64,000 bases of DNA. Origin: Saxibacter everestensis. GTDB lineage: Bacteria > Actinomycetota > Actinomycetes > Actinomycetales > Brevibacteriaceae. Positions 51,648 to 64,000 of the stretch are shown here, one piece after another. Made by a program: the position numbers and the translations under genes. Numbering within the stretch: position 1 is the stretch's first letter; each line of letters begins with the position of its first letter. The stretch spans positions 2,032,550 to 2,096,549 of the forward strand of contig NZ_CP090958.1 of NCBI RefSeq assembly GCF_025787225.1, in the 5' to 3' direction. The notes under the pieces are model-generated. The model searched no databases. It saw only the letters and a list, made by a program, of their open reading frames with translations, and was not told the origin of the DNA.

Positions 51648-52501
51648 TTGTACTCGTAGAACCCTTCGCCGGATTTGCGGCCGAGCTTTCCGGCCGTGAC
51701 CATTCGGCGCATCAGTTCCGGCGCGACGAACTTCGGGTCGCGAGTGTCCTGATAGATGTTGTCGCTGGCGTGCAGCAATACGTCCACGCCGGTCAGGTCG
51801 GCAGTGGCCAGTGGCCCCATCGCATGTCCGAAGCCGAGCCGGCATGCCGTGTCCAGATCCTCGGCGCTCATCACACCCGATTCAACCAGCCCGACTGCCT
51901 CGTTCACCAGCGCAATGATCAGTCGTGACGTCACGAAGCCTGCGACATCCCGGTTGACCACCACGACTGACTTTCCAAGGTCCTCGGCGAAGGCCCTCCC
52001 CCGGGCAACTGTTTCGTCGCTGGTGTTGAGGCCGCGGATCAGCTCGACCAGCTTCATCATCGGCACCGGCGAGAAGAAGTGGAGTCCGAGCACGGATTCC
52101 GGACGCTGGGTGTGCGCCGCGATTGTGGTGATCGGGATTGCCGTCGTATTCGAGGCAAGCACCGCGTGTGCCGGCGCCAGCCGATCGAGTTCACCGAAGA
52201 CCTGAGACTTCACCTCGATGCTTTCGAACACCGCCTCGACGACGATATCCGCTTGCGCGACGACGTCCAGCGACTCCGAGGTGTCCAGACGTGACATGGC
52301 CGCATCGACATCGTCCGCGGTAATCCGGTCCTTGGCCGCGAATTTGCCCAGCGAGTCTGCGACAGTATCGCGGGCCCGAGCCAAGGCGGCGGAGTTCACA
52401 TCCTGAACAGTGACGGTCCATCCGGCAAGCGCAGCCTCCTGCGCTATGCCGGAACCCATCAGTCCGGCACCTATCACAACAACACGACGTGAGTCCGCCA
52501 C
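51644..52501 (-). CDS. 3-hydroxybutyryl-CoA dehydrogenase (FadB-type, stand-alone)
   Basis: 285 residues. NAD-binding GxGxxG is [20 protein letters not shown]. The substrate side has [11 protein letters not shown], the catalytic His in [18 protein letters not shown] and [20 protein letters not shown]. The end is the family [12 protein letters not shown]. It oxidises 3-hydroxybutyryl-CoA (or similar acyl-CoA) with NAD in beta-oxidation or polyhydroxybutyrate-type metabolism. It heads an operon with the SDR; the thiolase 7 kb away could supply or use the same intermediates (inference). Confidence 0.94.
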   Translation of the reverse strand: MADSRRVVVIGAGLMGSGIAQEAALAGWTVTVQDVNSAALARARDTVADSLGKFAAKDRITADDVDAAMSRLDTSESLDVVAQADIVVEAVFESIEVKSQVFGELDRLAPAHAVLASNTTAIPITTIAAHTQRPESVLGLHFFSPVPMMKLVELIRGLNTSDETVARGRAFAEDLGKSVVVVNRDVAGFVTSRLIIALVNEAVGLVESGVMSAEDLDTACRLGFGHAMGPLATADLTGVDVLLHASDNIYQDTRDPKFVAPELMRRMVTAGKLGRKSGEGFYEYK

Positions 52502-52694
52502 GGTAATCTCCTTCAGGTTTGTCTATTCTGCCGTTCAGCCTAGCCGCGGGGGTCGCCACCTGCGTACACACCCTGCTGCAAGACCCGGCCTTGCTCCGCT
52601 GAGGCAACCGGGGAAATGCGCAGTGCGTCGGCGGCCTACCACTGGTCGATCCAGACACTGGCGATCCGCACCGGTTGAGAGCAGACTTAAGTTC

Positions 52695-53033
52695 ATGGCG
52701 TCTGCATTCGAATCAGATGTGCTCACCCTGCCGGTCGCTTTCGAGCCGCTCGGCGCGCTGTTGCTGCTCGGTGCCGCAATCCTATTGCTGCGTTGGACCT
52801 TCTCCGGCGGCAAGTCGCTCATTGCCAAGCCTCCGCGCAGCGGGAAGCCGGACGATTACGGACTCCTGACGCCCATCTGCGATCCGGACACCGCAGACGA
52901 AGCCCGGCAGGCCCAGCACGCGCTGGCCCGGGCCGGAATCGTGGCTACCGTGACGAACACGACCGAGGGCACCAGGGTGATGGTGTTCGCCGAAGATGCC
53001 CAGCGAGCCAGGGACGTTCTGCACCTGACCTGA
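52695..53033 (+). CDS. Small membrane-anchored DUF2007-like protein
   Basis: 112 residues from ATG 52695. A hydrophobic helix (VAFEPLGALLLLGAAILLLRW) is followed by a basic patch and a compact alpha/beta domain (DTADEARQAQHALARAGIVA, TRVMVFAEDAQRARDVL). The latter resembles the DUF2007/signal-transducing small domain, in which an inner helix carries the RAG turn. Its role is unknown. The frame is open upstream to 52410, but that part reads as the reverse of the promoter region. It is convergent with murA, with an 8-bp gap. Confidence 0.8.
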   Translation: MASAFESDVLTLPVAFEPLGALLLLGAAILLLRWTFSGGKSLIAKPPRSGKPDDYGLLTPICDPDTADEARQAQHALARAGIVATVTNTTEGTRVMVFAEDAQRARDVLHLT

Positions 53034-53041
53034 CGGCCAAG

Positions 53042-54334
53042 CTATTCGTGCAGTACGACGTCCACCGGGTCCGGGACCTCGACGCGTTCAACCGTGGCGC
53101 CGAGGTTGAGCAATTGCTCAACCAGATGCTCGTAGCCTCTGTCGATATGATCGACGCCGCTGACCTCGGTGACGCCTTCGGCCACCAGGCCGGCGATCAC
53201 GAGCGCGGCGCCGGCGCGGATGTCACTCGCCTCCACCGGGGCGCCGGAGAGCTTGGTCACGCCGCTGATCAGGGCGTGGTGTCCGTCCACACGCACCTTC
53301 GCGCCAAGCCGGGCCAGTTCCCGGACAAAGCGCCACCGAGCCTCGAACAGGTTCTCGGTCAGCATGCCGCTTCCCTCGGCTATCGAATTCAGCGCTATCA
53401 CGAAGGGCTGCAGATCCGTCGGGAAACCCGGATACGGCAGAGTGGAGACCCGGATCCCAACCGGACGCTTGGGCCCGCGCACCCTAAGGCTGGCTTCAGC
53501 AGTTTCGACCGTCGCGCCGGCAAGTTCCAGCTTCTCGATCACGACGTCGAGATGCGAGGGATTTACACCGTCGATTCGGACGTCCCCTCCGGTCATCGTT
53601 GCCGCGAAGGCCCACGAACCGGCTACGATCCGGTCCCCGACCACCTCGTGGTCGACCGGGTGCAACGAAGCGGCCCCCTCGACCGTGAGCCTGGAGGTGC
53701 CGATGCCGTCTATCCGGGCACCCATAGCGACCAGCATTTCGCAAATGTTGACGATCTCCGGCTCCCGGGCAACATTGTCGATCACTGTGGTGCCGGAAGC
53801 GAGGGTAGCGGCCATAACCAGGTTCTCGGTGGCTCCAACCGACGGGAAGTCGAGCCGGATATCCGCACCGGTAAGGCCGTCCGGGGCGGAGGCGACGAAG
53901 TAGCCGTGGCTCAGACGCACCGTAGCGCCCAGCATCTCGAGGCCGGACTGGTGCAGGTCAAGGCCGCGCGAACCGATGGCATCGCCGCCGGGAAGCGCAA
54001 CTTCGGCGGAGCCGCATCGGGCTGTCAACGGGCCGAGAACGCAGATCGAGGCGCGCATCGCCCGCACGAGCTCGTAGTCGGCACGGACACCGGGCGAGCG
54101 AGGCACATCGATCGCCACAACACCCTGCTCGCGGTCATGCGTCACCGAACAGCCCAACCGCCGCAACAGCTCGTTCATGATCCGGACATCGACGATATCG
54201 GGTACGTTCGAGATCGTGCTCCGGCCCTCGGCGAGCAGCGTCGCGGCCATCAACTTGAGCACGCTGTTCTTGGCGCCGCGCACCCGGACCGAGCCGGAAA
54301 GACTGGCTCCCCCGGTAACTCTGACTAGTTCCAT
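53042..54334 (-). CDS. murA: UDP-N-acetylglucosamine 1-carboxyvinyltransferase MurA, Cys-to-Asp active-site form
   Basis: 430 residues, full length. It transfers enolpyruvate from PEP to UDP-GlcNAc, the first committed step of peptidoglycan synthesis. Motifs: [20 protein letters not shown] at the N-terminus, the active loop [24 protein letters not shown] and the end FENRFRF-like region [20 protein letters not shown]. The loop carries Asp where E. coli has Cys115, the target of fosfomycin. M. tuberculosis MurA has the same change (Asp117) and is fosfomycin-insensitive. An AAGGCGG site precedes ATG 54334. It is downstream of the atp operon and DUF2550 gene. Confidence 0.97.
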   Translation of the reverse strand: MELVRVTGGASLSGSVRVRGAKNSVLKLMAATLLAEGRSTISNVPDIVDVRIMNELLRRLGCSVTHDREQGVVAIDVPRSPGVRADYELVRAMRASICVLGPLTARCGSAEVALPGGDAIGSRGLDLHQSGLEMLGATVRLSHGYFVASAPDGLTGADIRLDFPSVGATENLVMAATLASGTTVIDNVAREPEIVNICEMLVAMGARIDGIGTSRLTVEGAASLHPVDHEVVGDRIVAGSWAFAATMTGGDVRIDGVNPSHLDVVIEKLELAGATVETAEASLRVRGPKRPVGIRVSTLPYPGFPTDLQPFVIALNSIAEGSGMLTENLFEARWRFVRELARLGAKVRVDGHHALISGVTKLSGAPVEASDIRAGAALVIAGLVAEGVTEVSGVDHIDRGYEHLVEQLLNLGATVERVEVPDPVDVVLHE

Positions 54335-54349
54335 GCAAACACGCCGCCT

Positions 54350-54814
54350 TTAAGTAAAGTGGCCCATCCGGTCGTTGTGTCCCGGAGGGGCTGATTCGAG
54401 CCAGGAAGCGTACCCGGCATATGCATCAGGGCCCATCGCAAGCCGGAAAACGCCGTCCTGCACTTCGCGGCACTGGACTATCAATGCGCCAGGCAATACA
54501 GCGAACTGTTCACCGTCGGTCGGCACGTCACGAGTGACTATTTCGAGCTGCTGACGATGCCACTGATGCTGGGCCACCCGTCGAAGCGCAAAGACCGGAT
54601 ACCATTCCAGGCACCGGTCCGCATACACCGCGACGCCCAAACGCCAACGTGGGCGATGACCAGGAATCTGGCCATCGCCCACGAATAACGAGCAATCGAA
54701 GCTGCCGTAAAAGCGGCTGAGGTAGCGGCGCCGCGCGATGAACACGCCAATCACGATAAGGACGACAGCAACCAGCGCTATCAGCGCTATCGACGTTGGC
54801 GACAAGTAATGCAA
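54350..54814 (-). CDS. DUF2550 small membrane protein (Rv1312-like)
   Basis: 154 residues. One N-terminal membrane helix (SPTSIALIALVAVVLIVIGV) is followed by a basic stretch and a soluble domain with GSFDCSLF, WRLGVAVYADRCLEWYPVF and IVQCREVQDGVFRLAMGPDAY. The fold is not characterised; the gene follows atpC in many actinobacteria, as here. The start is TTG (54814, or 54805, which is better spaced behind GGAAG). An operonic link to the ATP synthase is by position only. Confidence 0.88.
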   Translation of the reverse strand: MHYLSPTSIALIALVAVVLIVIGVFIARRRYLSRFYGSFDCSLFVGDGQIPGHRPRWRLGVAVYADRCLEWYPVFALRRVAQHQWHRQQLEIVTRDVPTDGEQFAVLPGALIVQCREVQDGVFRLAMGPDAYAGYASWLESAPPGHNDRMGHFT

Positions 54815-54825
54815 CTTCCGTATTG

Positions 54826-55110
54826 CTAGGAATTCACCGGTGCTGATAGTTCAGCACGATCGGCCACAATTGTCACCCGGTTGTTTTCAACCGAAAGGAA
54901 GCCTCCCTCGGCCTGGGCGGTGATCTGCTCACCAGAGGTCAGCAGAATGCGCACCTCACCCTCGGCGAGCACGCCCAGCAGCGGTTCGTGTCGCGGCAGA
55001 ATACCGATTTCGCCCTCTGCTGTCCGCGCGACGACCCGCGCCGCCTGCCCCGACCACACCGAGTGGTCGGCGGCGACGACGTCAACCTGAAGTTCAGCTG
55101 TGCTGGCCAT
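54826..55110 (-). CDS. atpC: ATP synthase epsilon subunit, short form without the C-terminal helices
   Basis: Only 94 residues. They make the complete N-terminal beta-sandwich (LQVDVVAADHSVWSGQAARV, EIGILPRHEPLLGVLAEGEV, GGFLSVENNRVTIVADRAEL) and stop straight after it. In E. coli and most bacteria epsilon is about 120-140 residues, with two C-terminal helices that can inhibit ATP hydrolysis; these are absent here and no continuation is seen in any frame. The epsilon domain couples gamma to the c-ring. ATG 55110 has an AAGGAGTCC site just after the atpD stop. Confidence 0.93.
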   Translation of the reverse strand: MASTAELQVDVVAADHSVWSGQAARVVARTAEGEIGILPRHEPLLGVLAEGEVRILLTSGEQITAQAEGGFLSVENNRVTIVADRAELSAPVNS

Positions 55111-55114
55111 GGAC

Positions 55115-56590
<1,476 letters not shown>

Positions 56591-56604
56591 CTATGGGGCT
56601 GGAT

Positions 56605-57513
56605 TTACTCGGAAGCACTGGCTGCGGCGAGGGCCTCGACGCCACCAACGATCTCGGTGATTTCCTGGGTAATTTCGGCCTGACGGGCTGTGTTCGCCAA
56701 CCGCGTGTACGACTTGATCAGATCATCGGCGTTATCCGCCGCGGTCTTCATCGCGCGCTGGCGAGCGGCCTGCTCGGAAGCGGAACACTGCAGAAGCGCG
56801 TTGTAGATCCGGGATTCGATGTAGCGAGGAAGCAGCGTATCGAGAACCGTCTCCGGCCCCGGCTCGAATTCGTAGAGCGGGAAGACCTCGTTATCGTCCG
56901 GCGCCTCCTCCGCGTCGACAATCTCCAACGGGAGCAGGCGGACCAACTCGGGAGTCTGCGTCACTGTATTCACATAACGGGTGAACACGATGTGGATCTC
57001 GTCCAGACCGCCGTCCTCGTAGCTGGTCTCGAAGTCCGCAAGCAGTCGCTCGCCGATCTCGCGAGCATGCTCCGGACGGGGAGCCTCGGTGAAACCGGTC
57101 CATTCTGCAGCTACCGGCCGGTCGCGGAAGGCATAGTAACGAGCCGCCTTCCGACCCACGGAATAGGTCGCCACCTCCTTGCCCTGGCTGCGCAGCAGCT
57201 CGGTCAGAGATTCGGCTTCACGGATCACGTTCGCCGAGTAGGCCCCGGCAAATCCGCGGTCGGCGCTCAGCACCAACACGCCCGCCCGGCGCACCTGCTC
57301 CGGCTCGGCAGTCAGCGTGTGCTGGACGTTCGACTGCGTGGCTACAGCCGACACAGCCCTGGTAATTGCGCCGGAATATGGCCCCGATGCGCGTACCTTG
57401 TCCTGTGCCTTCTGAATCCGAGACGCAGCAATCAGCTCCATCGCCTTGAAGATCTTCCGCAACGACTGCGTCGCACGGATCTTCTGGCGATAGACCCTTT
57501 GCTGTGCTCCCAT
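56605..57513 (-). CDS. atpG: ATP synthase gamma subunit
   Basis: 302 residues, the rotor shaft of F1. N- and C-terminal helices form the coiled coil: [38 protein letters not shown], and at the end [33 protein letters not shown] shown here in part. The Rossmann-like middle has [18 protein letters not shown]. Length is normal for actinobacteria. It is placed between atpA and atpD, in the order usual for F1 operons. Confidence 0.96.
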   Translation of the reverse strand: MGAQQRVYRQKIRATQSLRKIFKAMELIAASRIQKAQDKVRASGPYSGAITRAVSAVATQSNVQHTLTAEPEQVRRAGVLVLSADRGFAGAYSANVIREAESLTELLRSQGKEVATYSVGRKAARYYAFRDRPVAAEWTGFTEAPRPEHAREIGERLLADFETSYEDGGLDEIHIVFTRYVNTVTQTPELVRLLPLEIVDAEEAPDDNEVFPLYEFEPGPETVLDTLLPRYIESRIYNALLQCSASEQAARQRAMKTAADNADDLIKSYTRLANTARQAEITQEITEIVGGVEALAAASASE

Positions 57514-57572
57514 AACTAACTTCTCCCTCTTGGCTCGTTCGTCATCTACGTCCTAGGCGCCGCATCGCTCAA

Positions 57573-59204
<1,632 letters not shown>

Positions 59205-59283
59205 CTGGTGTCCCTGCTTCCCTTTGTCTTCTTGGCGACTATCAAATCCACAGCCGCGTAAAAATTAACTACGTGTTTGGTGT

Positions 59284-60092
59284 CTAGCTCGCGAGCCGGC
59301 GGCGCACGTCATCAAGCCTGGTGGCGACCGAGCCGTCTACGACCTCGTCACCCACCTGTACTTTCAGCCCGCCGACGATCTCAGGATTTATCTGAATGTT
59401 CAGCACGAGCTCACGCCCATACGTCCTGCTTAGTGCGGCGCCGAGACGCTCGACCTGCTCGGGCGCAAGAGGCTTTGCCACCGTTACGGTCGCAATCTCC
59501 CGTGCCCTGCGACTGGCCAGAATCTCGCCGTAGCTTTCGAGCACCGCCGCGGTCGTCTTTCCGCGGGGGTGAACCGCGGCTTGGCCGATCATGGCCACTG
59601 CCTCGACGGCTACCCTGTCGCCGAGCAAATCCTCGACGAGGCGCGCCTTGGCCTGGTTTGGTGCGTCCGGGTTGTTCAGCGCCCGCTGCAGGTCATGATT
59701 GCCGGCAAGAATCCGAGAGAAACGGAACAGTTGATCCTCGACCTCGTCCATTCGCCGTTCGTTCTGCGCCGAACCGGCCAGGGAAATAACTCCCAGACGC
59801 TCCGCGGCATCGACCAGATCGCCTGACCTGGACCACTGGGACTCGATCAGTCCGCCAACCACATCCAGTGTGGTGTCGGAAACGTGCGAGCCGAGAATCG
59901 ACTTCAGCAGCTGTTGCTTATCCCCAACCGAGCGCGATGGCTCGGTGAGGGCTTTGCGCAGCGGCGAGGAGGAGCCCAGCACACCAACAACCTGAAGTAG
60001 TTGCTGGCCGAGTGGCAGGGCGCCGTCCGCAGCAATGAGCGGCTCGAGACGCTCGACGGCCTGAGCAAAGGACTGTCTACTCGCCCCGCGCA

Positions 60093-60093
<1 letters not shown>
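59284..60093 (-). CDS. atpH: ATP synthase delta subunit
   Basis: 269 residues, matching the longer actinobacterial delta (about 180 in E. coli). The N-terminal half is a helical bundle (SRQSFAQAVERLEPLIAADG...); the C-terminal part has the typical ELVLNIQINPEIVGGLKVQV and GSVATRLDDVRRRL end. It joins the b stalk to the top of F1. Its ATG overlaps the atpF stop (TAATG), a sign of coupled translation. It is a separate gene here, unlike the mycobacterial b-delta fusion. Confidence 0.95.
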
Positions 60094-60891
<798 letters not shown>

Positions 60892-60984
60892 TTAAGTGGT
60901 TTCCTTCCTAATGGCGGATCAGGCCATTTACCTGATCACGTCGTTCTTATGGTGCGGTCATACGAAAAACTTTTGGGATTCGGC

Positions 60985-61800
60985 TTAGTGCTCTGCCTCG
61001 GTGGCCTGGTTGATGTAAACCGAGGCAAGCAGCGCGAAGATGTAGGCCTGCAGCACGGCGATCAGGATCTCAAGCAGGGTGACGAAGAATCCGCCGAGGA
61101 AGGTAATGAAGCCGAAGGCCTTGAAGCCGAGCGAAGCGTCGAAGAAGAAGAACCAGGTGGCCCCGAAAGCCAACACCAGCAGCAGGTGACCGACCAGCAT
61201 GTTTGCCAGCAATCGGATGGTCAGCGTGAACGGCTGGATCACGAACTTGGTCAGGAACTCGATCGGAATCAGCAGCACGTGCATTGCAGGCGGCGCGCCG
61301 GGCAGAATCAGCGCTGTCTTGAGGTACCCGCCAAGGCCCTGGCTCTTGATCCCGGCCGCGTGGTAAGTGACGTAGACGATCAGCGCGAGCAGCAGCGGCA
61401 CACCGACCACCGAGGTTCCGGCAATATTCAGGAACGGGATAACTCCGGTGATGTTCATTGCCACGACCATGAAGAAGATCGTGGTGATCAGCGGGAGGAA
61501 CTTCGCGGCCTTTTCCTTGCCCATGGTTTCCTCGGCGATGGACACCCGGACGAAGTCCATTGCCATTTCGGCGAGCGACTGGCCGCGACTTGGCACAAGC
61601 TTGAGCCTGCTGGCCGCGATCCAGAAGATGGCGCAGATCACGATGGTCGAAATTACCCGGAGCATCATGATCCGGTTGAACTCAAAGGGAGTGCCCTCGA
61701 GCAGGAAAGCCTTGGGGAAGAACTCTTCGATCGTTGGGGCGTGGAATCCGCCTTCGCTGGCTGCGCTGACAATTGATCCGGCCGCAGTGAGGACTTCCAC
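60985..61800 (-). CDS. atpB: ATP synthase a subunit
   Basis: 271 residues with five or six membrane helices. The essential Arg is in FTLTIRLLANMLVGHLLLVL, and the C-terminal helix holds ILIAVLQAYIFALLASVYI. With the c-ring it makes the two proton half-channels. The start is GTG 61800 behind GGGAG. A 218-bp gap to atpI, with AT-richer sequence near 61870-61930, may hold a promoter for the structural atp genes. Confidence 0.95.
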   Translation of the reverse strand: MEVLTAAGSIVSAASEGGFHAPTIEEFFPKAFLLEGTPFEFNRIMMLRVISTIVICAIFWIAASRLKLVPSRGQSLAEMAMDFVRVSIAEETMGKEKAAKFLPLITTIFFMVVAMNITGVIPFLNIAGTSVVGVPLLLALIVYVTYHAAGIKSQGLGGYLKTALILPGAPPAMHVLLIPIEFLTKFVIQPFTLTIRLLANMLVGHLLLVLAFGATWFFFFDASLGFKAFGFITFLGGFFVTLLEILIAVLQAYIFALLASVYINQATEAEH

Positions 61801-62018
61801 GTTCAGTTTGCACTCCCAAGGTCGGGTCTAAGGTTCATCCTTGGACCGGGCCAGACATGTCGAATGATTGCAGCAAAGAAACTGCGAAGAAAATCTGTGG
61901 CGATCACACTTCGTTTCCGCCGGTTTTACTCTACCAAGCGTAGTAGAGCCAACCAAATTCCGGGGGTGGCATTCTCCGCCTGCCCCAGCCGGTCTGTCAA
62001 TCGCACTGCCATCCCCGG

Positions 62019-62519
62019 TCACATGTGCGTGGCGTCCGGATCGACGTAGGAAATCCGCGCCCGCTGCACAACGACCGCGTCGATGATGGCGTTACCGATC
62101 ACCGCGACGGCCAGGGTGAGGAACAGCGTGCCGCCGTGGATGCCGTCGACCTTGCTCAGCTGACTGGCCAGGATGAGGAAGAGCACGGCCTTGAACAGGA
62201 ACCCTGCCATCAGCGCGCCGGCCAGCCCGGTGAGGGACAATGTGCGGCCGACATACATGGTCAGTGCGGTGATTCCGAGGAAAACGGCAGCCATGCCGGC
62301 ACCGATCAGCGCGCCGGCGACCCCGGGGGCACCGGCAACGAAGTAGCCGACAACGGCACCGACGACCGCGATCGCGGCGGCGAAACTCACGCCATAGACC
62401 AGCAGCAGTTTCCAAACCCTTCGCCATTGCAGCTCGACGGCGGTCGGCTTCCGGTCACGGGCCGGCCGGAACGGGTCCGGCGCTCCGGAGGGCCCGGGTC
62501 CGCCTGGCGGGTTACTCAT
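62019..62519 (-). CDS. atpI: AtpI-like accessory membrane protein of the ATP synthase operon
   Basis: 166 residues. A hydrophilic Pro/Gly-rich N-terminus (about 35 residues) precedes four hydrophobic segments, e.g. LLLVYGVSFAAAIAVVGAVV and FLGITALTMYVGRTLSLTG. AtpI helps c-ring assembly or stability in other bacteria. It starts directly after the wecA stop (TGAATG). This is the Rv1303 position. Sequence conservation in this family is low, so the call leans on position. Confidence 0.85.
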   Translation of the reverse strand: MSNPPGGPGPSGAPDPFRPARDRKPTAVELQWRRVWKLLLVYGVSFAAAIAVVGAVVGYFVAGAPGVAGALIGAGMAAVFLGITALTMYVGRTLSLTGLAGALMAGFLFKAVLFLILASQLSKVDGIHGGTLFLTLAVAVIGNAIIDAVVVQRARISYVDPDATHM

Positions 62520-63626
62520 TCAACTCTCCTGGTGCTGTCGTAGTTTGCGGCGCAGTGGCGAAAAGGTCAGTACGAGCGTAATGATTGCCAGACCCAACGA
62601 GAGTGGGACGACGATCCGCCAACTGACCATCAGGAATGCAACGCAGCCAAACGCCACGATTGCTACCCAGAGGTACATGATCAGCACGGCCCGCGCGTGG
62701 GTGTGCCCCAGGCCGAGCATCCGGTGATGCAGGTGCTTTGCGTCCGCACTGAACGGCGATTTCCCAGCGCGCAGCCGCCGGATCACAGCCAGGGCCAAGT
62801 CTGTCAGCGGCAGTATCAACACCGCAACCGGCAGCAGCACCGGAAGAAACGTCGGAATGACCCGCTCCTGCGAGATAAGCGCGGGGTCAACCTGTCCGGT
62901 GACCCGGATCGCCGAACCCGCCAGCAGCAAGCCGATCAGCATCGAGCCCGAGTCACCCATGAAAATATGCGCGGGATTGAAATTGTGCGGCAGAAAACCG
63001 ATACAGGCGCCGACCAGCGAGGCGATGATCAACGACGCCAGGTTGGCGTAGGTGTTCTGGTTCGCGTCGATCGCCAGGTAATAGGTGTAGAGGAAGAATG
63101 CACTGCCGCCGATTGCCACCACCCCGGCTGCCAGGCCGTCGAGCCCGTCCACGAAGTTGATCGCGTTGATCGTGAGCACGACAACGAAAATCGTCAGAAA
63201 CATCGAGGTGCGCGATGAGGCGATAAACAGCCCGTTGACCGGCAACGACACCAGCGATACACCGTTAATCGCCATGAACCCCGCGGCAAGTACCTGACCA
63301 GCGAGCTTGGTGATCCAGTTGAGGTCCCAGATGTCGTCGACAACGCCGAGCACGCAGAGCAGTACCGCGGCGCCAAGCACGCCGAGCACGAGGTTGCTGT
63401 CGGAGAAGATCGGCTGCAGGAACGGCATCTGGCTTGCGACCGCGAAAGCAACGAGCACACCGCACAGCATCGCCACGCCGCCGAGCCTTGGGGTCGGCAC
63501 CTTGTGCACGTCCCGATCCCGTAACGGGGCGAAGACCAGCTTCCGCTCCGCCAGGCGACGCACCATGGGCGTCATCAGGTAGGCCACCGCGGCGGCCACA
63601 AGCATGATCAGCAGATAGCCGCGCAC
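62520..63626 (-). CDS. wecA: Polyprenyl-phosphate GlcNAc-1-phosphate transferase (WecA/Rfe, MraY-like)
   Basis: 368 residues with about eleven membrane helices. Family motifs: VHKVPTPRLGGVAMLCG after TM1, NAINFVDGLDGLAAGVVAIG with catalytic Asp, FNPAHIFMGDSGSMLIGLLL and DAKHLHHRMLGLGH. It transfers GlcNAc-1-phosphate to a polyprenyl phosphate to start arabinogalactan-linker or teichoic-type glycan synthesis. The start is GTG at 63626, right after the sua5 stop. It is the Rv1302 counterpart, between sua5 and atpI as in mycobacteria. Confidence 0.96.
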   Translation of the reverse strand: MRGYLLIMLVAAAVAYLMTPMVRRLAERKLVFAPLRDRDVHKVPTPRLGGVAMLCGVLVAFAVASQMPFLQPIFSDSNLVLGVLGAAVLLCVLGVVDDIWDLNWITKLAGQVLAAGFMAINGVSLVSLPVNGLFIASSRTSMFLTIFVVVLTINAINFVDGLDGLAAGVVAIGGSAFFLYTYYLAIDANQNTYANLASLIIASLVGACIGFLPHNFNPAHIFMGDSGSMLIGLLLAGSAIRVTGQVDPALISQERVIPTFLPVLLPVAVLILPLTDLALAVIRRLRAGKSPFSADAKHLHHRMLGLGHTHARAVLIMYLWVAIVAFGCVAFLMVSWRIVVPLSLGLAIITLVLTFSPLRRKLRQHQES

Positions 63627-64000
63627 CTAGGCTCGCTCATTACCGTCGTTGTCGAGTTCCGCGTCATCGGCGAGCGGCGGGTCTGAATCCGGCACCACCT
63701 CGTCGAACAGGGCGGTTGTGTCATCCTGGTCTTCGGCCGCGGCAGCCGTATCGGATGGCGCAGCGTCGGGTTCTGCCACAGCCCTGGCCGGATTACCGTC
63801 GACGTCCAGCAGTTCCGGGACGACAACCCGCAGCGCATCAAGCGTGATCGCGCCCTGACGCACCACTCGCAGAGGAGTTACGGTGGCGTCGACAATCGTC
63901 GAGGGCGCCGCACTTCCCGAAGCGCCTGACTCCAGGTACAACTGGACGGATTCGCCGAGTTGGTCCCTGGCCTCGTCGGCGGTGGCGGCGGCGGGCTTCC
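63627..64000 (-). CDS. Threonylcarbamoyl-AMP synthase (Sua5/YrdC), C-terminal part (partial at window edge)
   Basis: The frame is open to the end of the window, so the N-terminal catalytic core is missing. Visible from the edge: KPAAATADEARDQLGESVQL, then YLESGASGSAAPSTIVDATV, and RVVRQGAI, which is the YrdC-domain end (GKPA...STIVD...LRxGxI). After that about 60 acidic, Asp-rich residues follow, longer than usual for a short-form Sua5. The enzyme makes threonylcarbamoyl-AMP for the t6A modification of tRNAs. It is the first visible gene of the wecA-atpI-atp transcript. Confidence 0.9.
   Translation of the reverse strand, partial: KPAAATADEARDQLGESVQLYLESGASGSAAPSTIVDATVTPLRVVRQGAITLDALRVVVPELLDVDGNPARAVAEPDAAPSDTAAAAEDQDDTTALFDEVVPDSDPPLADDAELDNDGNERA

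Noticed and set aside
52793-54328. 511-codon plus-strand frame opposite murA
   Set aside because: High-GC antisense shadow: rich in Arg, Gly and His, no domain, fully opposite a complete MurA.

Overview
The window is high-GC actinobacterial chromosome. Several marks point to Actinomycetota: a mycothiol-linked DsbA-type reductase, the mismatch endonuclease NucS, a 13E12-type DUF222/HNH protein, group II truncated haemoglobin, and a MurA with Asp in place of the catalytic Cys. Two stretches keep Mycobacterium-like gene order: the Rv2466c-Rv2478c type block (mycothiol reductase, pepN, glbO, thioesterase, ettA, ssbB) and the Rv1301-Rv1323 type block (sua5, wecA, atpI, atp operon, DUF2550, murA, nucS, fadA4). 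I cannot name genus or species from this sequence alone.

Layout. 1-5.5 kb: end of thiG, a VOC protein, an amino-acid permease, a YczE membrane protein divergent from its MocR-type regulator, and the mycothiol reductase. 5.6-16.8 kb: pepN, a malQ-like gene whose active site is destroyed, a ptrB-mscS-glbO operon, and thioesterases. 17-23.2 kb: an NAD operon nrtR-nadA-nadB-nadC-nifS with overlapping genes, behind a long perfect inverted repeat. 23.3-33.1 kb: HNH protein, LysR/EamA pair, ettA, a lipoprotein, and a heterodimeric ABC exporter. 33.2-38.5 kb: a minus-strand cluster of two dynamin-like GTPases, a minimal SPFH protein and ssb, then tRNA-Arg(UCU). 38.8-42.2 kb: a beta-lactamase-like hydrolase and an MFS transporter, the most accessory-looking part. 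42.3-54.3 kb: PgsA-like enzyme, thiamine-binding protein, thiolase, DivIVA-like coiled coil, AI-2E-family permease, nucS, nagA, SDR and 3-hydroxyacyl-CoA dehydrogenase, murA. 54.3-64 kb: the whole ATP synthase operon on the minus strand with atpI, wecA and a partial sua5.

The most notable observations are these. (1) An intact 727-residue GH77 homologue has Ala and Arg where the nucleophile Asp and acid/base Glu should be; it looks like a pseudoenzyme, and a perfect 24-bp palindrome covers its putative start. (2) Short tandem repeats sit in frame inside housekeeping genes (nadB 9 x 15 bp, ptrB, ssb, pgsA, nrtR), and related duplications fill gaps between genes. (3) A dynamin pair is followed directly by a minimal SPFH protein, which suggests a membrane-remodelling operon. 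(4) ATP synthase epsilon lacks its C-terminal helices while alpha carries a C-terminal extension. (5) A 13-bp-arm palindrome, with a weaker copy 35 bp away, is a candidate NrtR operator. No CRISPR array, prophage or complete insertion sequence was seen.
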